Below, in pieces: positions 1 through 5,058 of a stretch of DNA of 5,058 nt. The DNA comes from Chloroflexota bacterium. Lineage in GTDB: Bacteria; Chloroflexota; Limnocylindria; P2-11E. The stretch's first letter is position 1; every line of letters starts with the position of its first letter. The DNA is taken from NCBI GenBank assembly GCA_005889445.1, contig VBGS01000233.1, positions 1 to 5,058 on the forward strand. The letters run 5' to 3'. A program made the position numbers and the translations under genes. The notes beneath the pieces were generated by a model. The model was given only the letters and a program-made list of their open reading frames with translations, had not been told where the DNA came from and did not search any database.

Positions 1-467
1 CGGGGATCGCGTTCATGGTGTTCGGGATCATCCTCTTTGCGCTCGAGATCAAGCTCCCCGCACATGGGCTGCTGACGGTCGGCGGGATCGTCTCCTTGAT
101 CATCGGGCTCGTCATCCTGTTTCCGCCGTTCAGACCGACCTTCCCCGGATTCCGGGCGAACGTCGACCCGGCGATCATCGCCGTCGTCGTGGCGCTGACC
201 GCGGGGTTCTTCATTTTCCTGATCCGCCAGGCGAGGCGGTTCCTGCGTATGCCCATCTACCGAACGTCGATCCTCGGGGCTGTCGGTGTCGCGAAGAACG
301 ACCTCGCCCCGGACGGCATCGCGCTCGTGGCGTCGGAGGACTGGAGCGCGGTCAGCGAGGGCGGAACGATCCCGCGGGGATCGAAGGTGCGCGTCAAGCG
401 CGTCGAAGGTATGCGTCTTATCGTCGAACCGGCGCAGCCCGGCGAGGCTAGGGGAGGCTCTTCATGA
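1..467 (+). CDS. NfeD family membrane protein, C-terminal part (5' end outside window)
   Basis: Seen: the frame is open to the left edge (first full codon at 3), so the start is missing. From Met 15 the visible part has two closely spaced hydrophobic segments with the pattern ALEIKLPAHGLLTVGG between them. A third membrane segment (PAIIAVVVALTAGFFIFLI) and a soluble C-terminal domain follow. Known: this pattern matches the end of long-form NfeD proteins, which carry an N-terminal ClpP-like serine protease domain, membrane helices and a C-terminal OB-fold domain. The OB-fold signature appears here as G-x-V-G-V-A, then L-x-P-x-G, then W-x-A, then G-x-x-V-x-V, then the V-E-G-M-x-L-I-V-E-P ending. 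The protease domain would lie upstream and cannot be confirmed; a short NfeD form is the alternative. The stop overlaps the start of the slipin gene by ATGA. The pair is thought to act together in membrane protein quality control or microdomain organisation. Confidence 0.87.
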   Translation, partial: GIAFMVFGIILFALEIKLPAHGLLTVGGIVSLIIGLVILFPPFRPTFPGFRANVDPAIIAVVVALTAGFFIFLIRQARRFLRMPIYRTSILGAVGVAKNDLAPDGIALVASEDWSAVSEGGTIPRGSKVRVKRVEGMRLIVEPAQPGEARGGSS

Positions 468-1360
468 ATGTCGGTCTTGTTCTGCTCGCGGTCATCTTCG
501 TGCTCTTTCTGCTCATCGTCCGCGCGATCGTCCACATCGTGCCGCAGTATCAGCGGCTCATCGTCTTCCGCTTCGGGTCGTTCGACACCGTCGCCGGGCC
601 GGGCCTGATCCTGCTGTACCCGCCGCCCATCCAGACGATCGCGCAGACGATCGACCTGCGGGAATTCGTCGTCGAGATCCCGCAGCAGACCTGCATCACC
701 CTCGACAACGCGCCGATCTCGATCGATTTTCTGATCTACCAGCGGATCATCGAGGAGCAGGCCAAGGACTCCTTCCTGAACATCCAGAACTTCCGGCAGG
801 CCATCCAGGGAATCGCCCAGACGACCCTTCGCGCCGTCATCGGGAACATCCCGCTCGACGACGTCCTCGGGAAGCGCGAGCAGATCAACGAGATGCTTCG
901 CGTGAAGCTCGACGAGATCACGCACCGCTGGGGCGTGAAGGTGACCAACGTCGAGATCAAGGAGCTCACGCCACCGCGCGACGTCCAGGAGGCCATGAAC
1001 CGGCAGCTCACCGCTGAGCGGACCCGGCGCGCCTCGGTCACCGAAGCGGAGGGAAAGAAGGCCTCAGCGATCCTCGTCGCCGACGGCGCGAAGCAGGCGG
1101 CGATCCTCGAAGCCGAGGGCGCGCGGCAGGCGGCGATCCTTCGCGCCGAGGGCTTCGCCCTGGCGCTCTCGACCATCAACCAACAGGCGATGGGCGCCGA
1201 CGCGAAGACGATGACGCTTCAGTACCTGGATGCACTCCGGCAGCTGGGCGCCTCGCCGGCCACGAAGTTCATCATCCCGACCGAATTCACGAACCTCGCG
1301 GCGCCGCTCGCCGCGCTCTCAGCCCTGCGCGGCGGCGGTGACGGAGAGAAGAAGACCTAA
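464..1360 (+). CDS. Slipin/stomatin-like SPFH (band 7) domain protein
   Basis: A 298-residue protein of normal slipin length. Residues 3-22 form one N-terminal membrane segment. The SPFH/band 7 domain spans about 24-190, starting with the typical V-P-Q-Y-Q-R-L-I-V-F-R-F-G and containing the GPGL turn (45-48), the L-R-E (65-67) beta strand and the T-L-R-A-V-I-G (121-127) helix. An Ala/Glu-rich helical region follows at about 185-235, containing three tandem 11-residue units (198-230), then the usual C-terminal stretch with L-Q-Y-L-D-A-L (252-258) and I-I-P-T-E-F (270-275). ATG 464 is chosen because it overlaps the nfeD stop as ATGA and has the purine-rich AGGGGAGG at 450-457 just upstream. Known: slipins are membrane-anchored scaffold oligomers usually encoded beside NfeD, and archaeal NfeD cleaves its slipin partner. 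Function here is inferred from that pairing. QmcA-like is a near-equivalent name. Confidence 0.93.
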   Translation: MNVGLVLLAVIFVLFLLIVRAIVHIVPQYQRLIVFRFGSFDTVAGPGLILLYPPPIQTIAQTIDLREFVVEIPQQTCITLDNAPISIDFLIYQRIIEEQAKDSFLNIQNFRQAIQGIAQTTLRAVIGNIPLDDVLGKREQINEMLRVKLDEITHRWGVKVTNVEIKELTPPRDVQEAMNRQLTAERTRRASVTEAEGKKASAILVADGAKQAAILEAEGARQAAILRAEGFALALSTINQQAMGADAKTMTLQYLDALRQLGASPATKFIIPTEFTNLAAPLAALSALRGGGDGEKKT

Positions 1361-1380
1361 CGAGTCGCGGAAGACCTGCG

Positions 1381-1440
1381 GTCGCGGAAGAGGCGTCGCC
1401 ACGCGAGGCCAGATCGCGCGGCGGCGGCCTCCTCCGCGAC
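1381..1440. repeat. Long GC-rich inverted repeat (hairpin) downstream of slipin
   Basis: Bases 1381-1394 (GTCGCGGAAGAGGC) pair with 1427-1440 (GCCTCCTCCGCGAC), giving a 14-bp stem with one mismatch. The 32-base loop can pair further through CGCC (1397-1400) and GGCG (1420-1423 or 1423-1426). No run of T follows on either strand, so it is not a standard intrinsic terminator. It could slow polymerase at the end of the nfeD-slipin transcript, or form the 3' structure of a leftward RNA. Confidence 0.5.
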
Positions 1441-1553
1441 TGCCGGCACGGCCATCGGCCGCACCCTCGCTCGAGCGCGGAATGGTGAGTACACGCGAGG
1501 CGGCACCCGCCAGGACGCGGATGCCACCTCCGTGCGGCGTGGTGAAGATGGGG

Positions 1554-1570
1554 AGGGGGACTCCCCTTTT
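1554..1570 (+). terminator. Weak intrinsic-terminator-like hairpin
   Basis: AGGGG (1554-1558) pairs with CCCCT (1563-1567) across a GACT loop and is followed by a short T run (TTTT, 1567-1570). It lies 194 bp after the slipin stop, on the sense strand of the nfeD-slipin operon. The stem is only five pairs and the T run is short, so termination would be inefficient. Confidence 0.3.
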
Positions 1571-1630
1571 GGAAAAGACACCAGAAGCGCTGATGCGGCT
1601 GCCATGACCTGCACCCCTTACGAGCTGTTA

Positions 1631-1642
1631 GAACGTACGTTC
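1631..1642. promoter_or_regulatory. LexA-type SOS box 1
   Basis: GAACGTACGTTC is a perfect 12-bp palindrome that fits GAAC-N4-GTTC, the LexA operator of Firmicutes, Actinobacteria and Chloroflexota. It lies where the start of transcription of the leftward promoter is expected. Box 2 starts 21 bp further right, i.e. about two helical turns away. Confidence 0.72.
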
Positions 1643-1645
1643 GGC

Positions 1646-1673
1646 ACTATAGAACGAATGTTCTTGCTGTCAA
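1646..1673 (-). promoter_or_regulatory. Leftward sigma70-type promoter overlapped by LexA boxes
   Basis: On the minus strand, TTGACA (1673-1668, perfect -35) is followed by a 16-bp spacer and TATAGT (1651-1646, five of six matches to the -10 consensus). Initiation is expected near 1639, inside SOS box 1. No comparably good promoter was found reading right toward the ligase-like gene: the best -10-like strings there, TATAGA at 1648 and GATACT at 1712, lack a -35 at proper spacing. Confidence 0.6.
1652..1663. promoter_or_regulatory. LexA-type SOS box 2
   Basis: GAACGAATGTTC fits GAAC-N4-GTTC, and with the flanking bases the symmetric arms extend to AGAAC and GTTCT. It fills most of the 16-bp spacer of the leftward promoter and touches its -10 element, so a bound repressor would block RNA polymerase. 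Its right end is 64 bp before the ligase-like start codon. Confidence 0.72.
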
Positions 1674-1727
1674 GGGGACGGCAGACGCGCGAACGCCGCT
1701 GGCCCAGACGGGATACTGAGAAGTCGG

Positions 1728-2225
1728 GTGGCAACTCTTTTGGGCGCGGACATCGCGCCGCAGCGCCCGCGGGTGGTCCGTGATCGGACCGAGCCGAGCG
1801 GTCACATCCTCGAGCCGGAGTGGTCGGGTACCCGTGTGCTCGTCCGCATCGGCGGTGGCCCCCGCTTTCGCGGCTACGCCGGCACGGTCGAGGGACCACG
1901 GGAGCTCTACGACGCGATCGTGGCCGACGCTCGCTGCGAAACGGCCATCATCGACGGGGTGCTCGTGCTCCTGGAAATCGACGGCGAGTCGCTGCTCGCG
2001 GTGCCGCTCCTGGAGCGCCGCCGACATCTGGCGGGCGTGCTCACCCCCAGCCCGAACGTCCGCCTGACGCCGTATGTGACGCGAGGTCTGCGGTCCTGGC
2101 ATGACACGCTTCTGGCTCAGGGTTTCAAGCGTGCGGTGCTCAAGAATTGGAACAGCGCGTACGCGCCCGGCAAGACGACCGATGATTGGCTGGTCGTCGA
2201 AAAGCTCAAGCCCGCGATCCCATGA
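1728..2225 (+). CDS. Degenerate ATP-dependent DNA ligase-like (adenylation domain) protein, probably inactive
   Basis: 165 residues from GTG 1728. Only a weak GAGAAG precedes it, and TTG 1740 is an alternative start. Seen: residues 29-36 (E-P-E-W-S-G-T-R) align with ligase motif I, E-x-K-x-D-G-x-R, with the nucleotide-accepting Lys changed to Glu31 and the Asp to Ser33. I-I-D-G-V (74-78) matches the I-L-D-G-E motif with Glu replaced by Val. L-L-E-I-D-G-E-S-L-L followed by L-L-E-R-R resembles the LigD segment F-D-L-L-x-x-D-G...L-L-E-R-R. G-F-K-R-A-V-L-K (132-139) matches motif IV G-L-E-G-V-V-A-K, keeping the final Lys only. S-A-Y-x-P-G-K (143-149) and D-D-W-L-V-V-E-K (152-159) match the S-P-Y-x-P-G and W-L-K-V-K region. 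About 25-30 residues between the D-G-E and F-D-L regions seem deleted, and there is no OB-fold domain. Codon use is G/C-rich at third positions, as in its neighbours, so the gene looks maintained. Inferred: a nucleotide- or DNA-binding pseudoenzyme or accessory repair protein, possibly damage-inducible. The homology call rests on motif order alone. Confidence 0.72.
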   Translation: MATLLGADIAPQRPRVVRDRTEPSGHILEPEWSGTRVLVRIGGGPRFRGYAGTVEGPRELYDAIVADARCETAIIDGVLVLLEIDGESLLAVPLLERRRHLAGVLTPSPNVRLTPYVTRGLRSWHDTLLAQGFKRAVLKNWNSAYAPGKTTDDWLVVEKLKPAIP

Positions 2226-3517
2226 CGGAGAAAGAGGAGCCCGTGAAGACATCGACGGCGGTCATCGATCACACCCAGCGCGATCCGTGGGAGGTCGCAC
2301 TCGAGCAGTTCAGCATCGCGGCCGATCGGCTCCACATCGATCCGAACATGCGGCGGATCCTCAGCACGACCCAGCGCGAGCTGACCGTCCATTTCCCCGT
2401 CCGCATGGCCGACGGCGTCGTCCAGGTGTTCACCGGATACCGCGTGCAGCACAACACCACGCGGGGTCCGGGAAAGGGCGGCATTCGCTACCACCCCTCC
2501 GTGACCCTCAACGAGGTCAAGGCGCTCGCGATGTGGATGACCTGGAAGTGCGCGGTGGTCGGCATCCCGTACGGGGGTGCGAAGGGCGGCGTCGTCTGCG
2601 ACCCGAAGACGATGAGCGCGCAGCAGCTCGAGACGCTGACACGCCGCTACACGACCGAGATCGAGCTCCTCATCGGACCGGATCGGGACATACCTGCGCC
2701 GGACGTGAACACGAACGCGCAGACGATGGCGTGGATCATGGACACGTACTCGATGCACCACGGCTACACGGCGCTCGCCGTCGTGACCGGCAAACCGCTC
2801 TCGATCGGCGGCAGCGAAGGCCGCAACGAAGCGACGGCCCGCGGCGCCGTGTACACGATCATCGAGTCGGCGAAGCACCTCAACATGGATCTCGAAGGCG
2901 CGCGCGTGGTCGTCCAGGGGTTCGGCAACGCCGGAAGTTTCTCCGCAAAGCTCATGGCCGAGCTCGGTGCGGTGATCGTCGGCCTCTCGGACACGAGCGG
3001 AGCGATCACCAGCGGGAAGGGTCTCGATCCAAACCGGGTCGACGCCTACAAGCGCGAGACCGGGGCCGTCACCGGGTTCCCCGGGAGCGAGAAGATCTCG
3101 AACGCGCAGCTTCTGGAGCTCGACTGCGACATCCTCATCCCAGCCGCGATCGAGAACCAGATCGGCGAGCACAACGCCCCGCGCATCAAGGCGAAGGTCG
3201 TCGCCGAGGCCGCGAACGGCCCCACCTCGCCCGAAGCGGACCGGATCCTCTTCGACCGCGGTGTCTTCCTAATCCCGGACATCCTCTGCAACGCCGGCGG
3301 CGTCACCGTGAGCTACTTCGAATGGGTCCAGGATCTCCAGAACCTGTTCTGGCGCGAGGCGACGATCAACGCGCGTCTCAAGGAAGTCATGGTGAAGTCA
3401 TTCAACGACGTGCTCGAGACTTCCAAGAAGCACAAGGTCGACATGCGCACGGCCGCGTACATGGTGGCGGTGGGCCGGGTCGCCGAGGCGACGCAGACGC
3501 GCGGGATCTATCCCTAG
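2222..3517 (+). CDS. Glutamate dehydrogenase (Glu/Leu/Phe/Val dehydrogenase family)
   Basis: Catalyses reversible oxidative deamination of L-glutamate to 2-oxoglutarate and ammonia with NAD(P), in the cytoplasm. At 431 residues it is the size of the small hexameric enzymes. Substrate-site motifs: G-P-G-K-G-G-I-R (82-89, Lys85), W-K-C-A-V (108-112, Lys109), G-G-A-K-G-G (118-123, catalytic Lys121) and A-P-D-V-N-T (159-164, catalytic Asp161). These sit at a constant offset of four from the Clostridium symbiosum residues 89, 113, 125 and 165. The Rossmann domain has G-F-G-N-A-G (233-238), then S-D (256-257), A-A-I-E-N-Q-I (308-314), A-E-A-A-N-G-P-T (328-335) and N-A-G-G-V-T-V-S-Y-F-E-W (357-368, Ser364). 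Cofactor preference is not decided. ATG 2222 overlaps the preceding stop by ATGA, suggesting translational coupling. GTG 2243, with GAGGAG at 2234-2239, is an alternative start giving 424 residues. The stop shares CTAG with the convergent gene. Confidence 0.95.
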   Translation: MTEKEEPVKTSTAVIDHTQRDPWEVALEQFSIAADRLHIDPNMRRILSTTQRELTVHFPVRMADGVVQVFTGYRVQHNTTRGPGKGGIRYHPSVTLNEVKALAMWMTWKCAVVGIPYGGAKGGVVCDPKTMSAQQLETLTRRYTTEIELLIGPDRDIPAPDVNTNAQTMAWIMDTYSMHHGYTALAVVTGKPLSIGGSEGRNEATARGAVYTIIESAKHLNMDLEGARVVVQGFGNAGSFSAKLMAELGAVIVGLSDTSGAITSGKGLDPNRVDAYKRETGAVTGFPGSEKISNAQLLELDCDILIPAAIENQIGEHNAPRIKAKVVAEAANGPTSPEADRILFDRGVFLIPDILCNAGGVTVSYFEWVQDLQNLFWREATINARLKEVMVKSFNDVLETSKKHKVDMRTAAYMVAVGRVAEATQTRGIYP

Positions 3518-4632
3518 TGGAATGAGATGGCGGCGAGCAGCTGCTCGCCGGCCATGGGCACCGGCGCGGTGCGGCCGGACCCGAGATCGACCGCGACCGC
3601 GCCGCGTCCCGAATCGAAGCTGACCACGGCCGCCGCGCCGTCCACCGTGACAAGGAGCCCGCTCGCGGGCTGAAGGCCGCGCGCGACGACGCGGTGAGCG
3701 CCGCCCGCCGCCGGCCAGAGCTCCAGCCGGTCGGCGACGCTGACGACGATGTCGGTTCCGCCTGGTCGCCACCGGGCGAACGCGATGCGCTCGTCCGCCG
3801 TCGCACCCAGCTCCCGATGTTGGTCATACGAGGTGACGCTCCAGACACGCACCACGCCGGCGTTCTGCACCCCGAGCACCGCCGACCCATTCGCCTCGAC
3901 GGTCGCGGCCGGGATGGTCGAGTCCATCGGTGCGCGTGAGATCTGGGCATCCTCGCCCACGGTCGCCCAGGCCATCGCGGACCCGTCCGCCGAGACTACG
4001 CACGCGCCGACCAGCTGCGCGTCCCGGTCCCACGCGATCGGCACGAAGTGGCCGCCATCGGTGATGCGGGCGATCTCATGGACCTGACGACTCGGCGTGT
4101 CGACGGTCCGCAGCGCCGAGAACGGCGCAGGCGCTTGCCCTCCCGCGGATCGGCCGGTCGCCTCGACCGCGACCGCCACGCCGCTGCGGTCCGAGGACCA
4201 CACCACTGAGGTCCCATGCTCGTCGGCAAGGACGGTCGCGAGCGTTGTGTCCTGATCGGGCGCGGTCACGTCGAAGACACGGAGATCCTGGGCGCCCGCG
4301 TCAGTGGTCACCCAGTACGCCACCCGGCGGCCCGTTCCGCTCACCGCGCCCACCAGACCATGACCACGCAGCGAGGCGAGTGGCTCGGCGACGGTCTCGC
4401 GGCGGATGATGGCGGACGCCTCCGGAGATGAAAGCGCGATCAGGCCACGTGACTGATCGAGGACTTCGGCGCTCTGCGCCGACGCGGTCGCGGAGGGCGG
4501 GACCGCGGGCGCGGGAGTCGGAGACGTATCGCCCGGCAGGTACGCGGAGCCGAGTGCCAGACCGGCGAGGAGCAGCGAGAGGACGGCGATGCCCGACCAG
4601 AAGAAGAATGGGCGAGGATTCCGCTGGCGCAT
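3514..4632 (-). CDS. Membrane-anchored WD40/beta-propeller-like protein of unknown function
   Basis: 372 residues from ATG 4632. The first residues M-R-Q-R-N-P-R-P are basic, residues 9-30 form one hydrophobic segment, and 35-55 are a Pro/Ala/Ser/Thr-rich linker, so the rest is probably displayed outside the cytoplasm. No lipobox Cys is present. Residues about 85-372 contain repeated short beta-strand patterns of propeller type, for example L-R-V-F-D-V (117-122), T-S-V-V-W-S-S-D (141-148), H-F-V-P-I-A-W-D (195-202), G-V-V-R-V-W-S-V (259-266), I-A-F-A-R-W-R-P-G-G (283-292), R-L-E-L-W-P (302-307) and G-A-V-A-V-D-L-G-S-G (344-353). No catalytic motif is visible. Such domains usually bind proteins or ligands, and none can be named. 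The frame stays open 65 codons upstream to 4827, but that would overlap the divergent exonuclease, and Met 4632 directly precedes the signal anchor. No clear Shine-Dalgarno is seen. It is convergent with the dehydrogenase gene. Confidence 0.82.
   Translation of the reverse strand: MRQRNPRPFFFWSGIAVLSLLLAGLALGSAYLPGDTSPTPAPAVPPSATASAQSAEVLDQSRGLIALSSPEASAIIRRETVAEPLASLRGHGLVGAVSGTGRRVAYWVTTDAGAQDLRVFDVTAPDQDTTLATVLADEHGTSVVWSSDRSGVAVAVEATGRSAGGQAPAPFSALRTVDTPSRQVHEIARITDGGHFVPIAWDRDAQLVGACVVSADGSAMAWATVGEDAQISRAPMDSTIPAATVEANGSAVLGVQNAGVVRVWSVTSYDQHRELGATADERIAFARWRPGGTDIVVSVADRLELWPAAGGAHRVVARGLQPASGLLVTVDGAAAVVSFDSGRGAVAVDLGSGRTAPVPMAGEQLLAAISFH
3531..3550. repeat. 20-bp perfect palindrome beyond the glutamate dehydrogenase stop
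   Basis: CGGCGAGCAG (3531-3540) is followed directly by its reverse complement CTGCTCGCCG (3541-3550). With one bulged G at 3551 the pairing extends outward to ATGG (3527-3530) and CCAT (3552-3555), a stem of about 14 pairs. It begins 13 bp after the dehydrogenase stop and lies inside the last codons of the convergent gene (residues A-G-E-Q-L-L-A-A). No T run follows, so it may act as a Rho-type or structural 3' end, or protect the mRNA 3' end. Confidence 0.55.
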
Positions 4633-4734
4633 TAGCCGCCGTTCGAGCGCAGGCCTGGTGCCAGGGGGTATTTTTCGGACGCGCGTCTTCGGACGCGACG
4701 AGCGACCGCCGGCCCGGCGGCTAGATCGGCCCTC
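4633..4734. promoter_or_regulatory. Divergent intergenic region with UUCG-capped hairpin
   Basis: This 102-bp gap separates two divergent genes and should hold both promoters, but no convincing -35/-10 pair is visible in either direction. On the plus strand CGCGTC-TTCG-GACGCG (4682-4697) is a perfect six-pair stem with the very stable C(UUCG)G tetraloop. It overlaps a 10-bp palindrome, GACGCGCGTC (4678-4687), and two copies of CGGACGCG (4676-4683, 4690-4697). A T run (4671-4675) comes before the hairpin, so this is not a terminator. If transcribed rightward it would sit in the exonuclease leader, 37 bases before the TTG. Confidence 0.45.
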
Positions 4735-5058
4735 TTGGAACGCGACCTGATCGCGGTCGACCTCGAGACCACGGGGTACGAGGCGCAAGCGGAAGAGATC
4801 ATCGAGGTGGGGGCGGTGCGCGTGCACCTCGGGCCCGACGGAGCCGTCACCCTCGGGGAGAGATTCCTGAGCTTTGCCGATCCGGGCCGGCCACTCGCGC
4901 CTCCGATCCTACGTCTGACCGGGATCGCCGATGCTGACCTCGTTGGCGCGCCGCCCGCGCGCGATGTGGTGGCCGCGTTCTCCGCGTTCGCGTTCCGTGA
5001 TGGTGCCCCCTGTCTGGTCGGGCACAACGTCGGTTTCGACATCGGCTTCCTCGAGCGC
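4735..5058 (+). CDS. DnaQ-family 3'-5' exonuclease domain (3' end outside window)
   Basis: 108 residues are visible from TTG 4735, the only usable start before an in-frame stop at 4633. Seen: A-V-D-L-E-T-T-G (7-14) is the ExoI motif D-x-E (Asp9, Glu11), followed by E-I-I-E-V-G-A-V-R-V (21-30), then L-T-G-I-A-D-A-D-L (61-69). L-V-G-H-N-V-G-F-D-I-G-F-L (94-106) is the ExoII motif with Asp102. The ExoIII region lies beyond the edge. Known: these DEDD residues bind two metal ions and remove nucleotides 3' to 5'. The close fit to the L-T-G-I...D-L...AP pattern suits either a stand-alone epsilon-like proofreading exonuclease or the N-terminal domain of a DinG-type helicase fusion; the missing part decides. 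No clear Shine-Dalgarno precedes the TTG. Nothing visible ties it to the upstream SOS boxes. Confidence 0.88.
   Translation, partial: MERDLIAVDLETTGYEAQAEEIIEVGAVRVHLGPDGAVTLGERFLSFADPGRPLAPPILRLTGIADADLVGAPPARDVVAAFSAFAFRDGAPCLVGHNVGFDIGFLER

Larger units (their letters stand above)
1361..1727. other. 367-bp intergenic control region without a convincing gene
   Basis: The stretch between the slipin stop and the ligase-like start holds an 11-bp direct repeat GTCGCGGAAGA (1364-1374 and 1381-1391), a long inverted repeat (1381-1440), a weak terminator-like hairpin (1554-1570) and the paired LexA-type boxes with a leftward promoter (1631-1673). A leftward reading frame of 82 codons starts at ATG 1605. 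It has AAGGGG eight bases upstream (1619-1614) and stops at 1357, overlapping the slipin stop. Counting its codons by hand gives about 70% G+C at each of the three positions. Real genes in this window are strongly G/C-biased at the third position, so coding is doubtful. Its product would be Arg/Ala/Ser/Pro-rich with no recognised domain. Confidence 0.6.

Noticed and set aside
1357..1614. Leftward 82-85 codon frame as a firm protein-coding gene
   Set aside because: The promoter and ribosome-site placement are good, but codon positions show no bias and no family is recognised. It is kept only as a finding, not annotated as a gene.
1361..1727. tRNA, small structured RNA family or CRISPR array in the gap
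   Set aside because: No cloverleaf with a CCA-type acceptor end, no familiar riboswitch core and no regularly spaced repeats were seen by eye.
1532..1783. Plus-strand frame running across both SOS boxes
   Set aside because: It would make the operators and promoter coding sequence, it has no domain, and it overlaps the ligase-like gene in another frame.
1728..2225. Annotating this gene as an active DNA ligase
   Set aside because: The lysine that receives AMP is replaced by glutamate, and several other catalytic residues and the OB-fold are missing.
2117..3172. A 351-codon minus-strand frame antisense to the dehydrogenase
   Set aside because: Composition is Arg/Asp/Val-rich with no recognisable motif. 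It is explained as the complement of G/C-ending codons in the real gene.
2101..3525. A 474-codon plus-strand frame overlapping the glutamate dehydrogenase
   Set aside because: It is extremely Arg/Gly/Ala-rich with no domain, and the other frame here encodes a complete dehydrogenase with all active-site motifs. Such frames are common in GC-rich DNA.
4633..4827. 65-codon upstream extension of the beta-propeller gene
   Set aside because: It would overlap the start of the divergent exonuclease and put a charged, low-complexity stretch ahead of a clear signal-anchor start at Met 4632.

Overview
The window is GC-rich, roughly two thirds G+C by eye, and gene-dense. It uses GTG and TTG starts as well as ATG, and it carries two GAAC-N4-GTTC operators of the LexA type known from Actinobacteria, Firmicutes and Chloroflexota. 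A GC-rich Chloroflexota (for example a Limnocylindria-like lineage) or an actinobacterium would fit. This is inference, since no marker gene fixes the taxonomy.

Layout. Positions 1-1360 (+) hold the end of a long-form NfeD membrane protein and a slipin/stomatin-type SPFH protein, overlapping by ATGA, which is a classic membrane-microdomain gene pair. Positions 1361-1727 have no convincing gene. They contain a long GC-rich hairpin, a weak terminator-like hairpin, and two LexA-type boxes 21 bp apart that are interleaved with a near-consensus promoter reading LEFT. Positions 1728-2225 (+) encode a compact protein resembling the adenylation domain of ATP-dependent DNA ligases (LigD/LigC type). 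Its motif I lysine and most other catalytic residues are replaced, so it looks like a pseudoenzyme. It overlaps by ATGA with a complete glutamate dehydrogenase (2222-3517, +) whose active site is intact. A membrane-anchored predicted beta-propeller protein (3514-4632, -) converges on it, and the two stop codons share one CTAG. A 20-bp perfect palindrome lies just past the dehydrogenase stop. After a 102-bp divergent gap with a UUCG-capped hairpin, a DnaQ-family 3'-5' exonuclease begins (4735, TTG) and runs off the right edge.

How the parts relate. NfeD and slipin very likely work together in the membrane. The most unusual part is the SOS-type control region beside a degenerate ligase-like gene, which is itself translationally coupled to a metabolic dehydrogenase. 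The strongest promoter in that control region points away from the ligase-like gene, into about 250 bp with no codon-position signature. A damage-induced small RNA or a very small protein is therefore possible there. The partial exonuclease is a second nucleic-acid enzyme nearby, but nothing visible links it to the SOS boxes.
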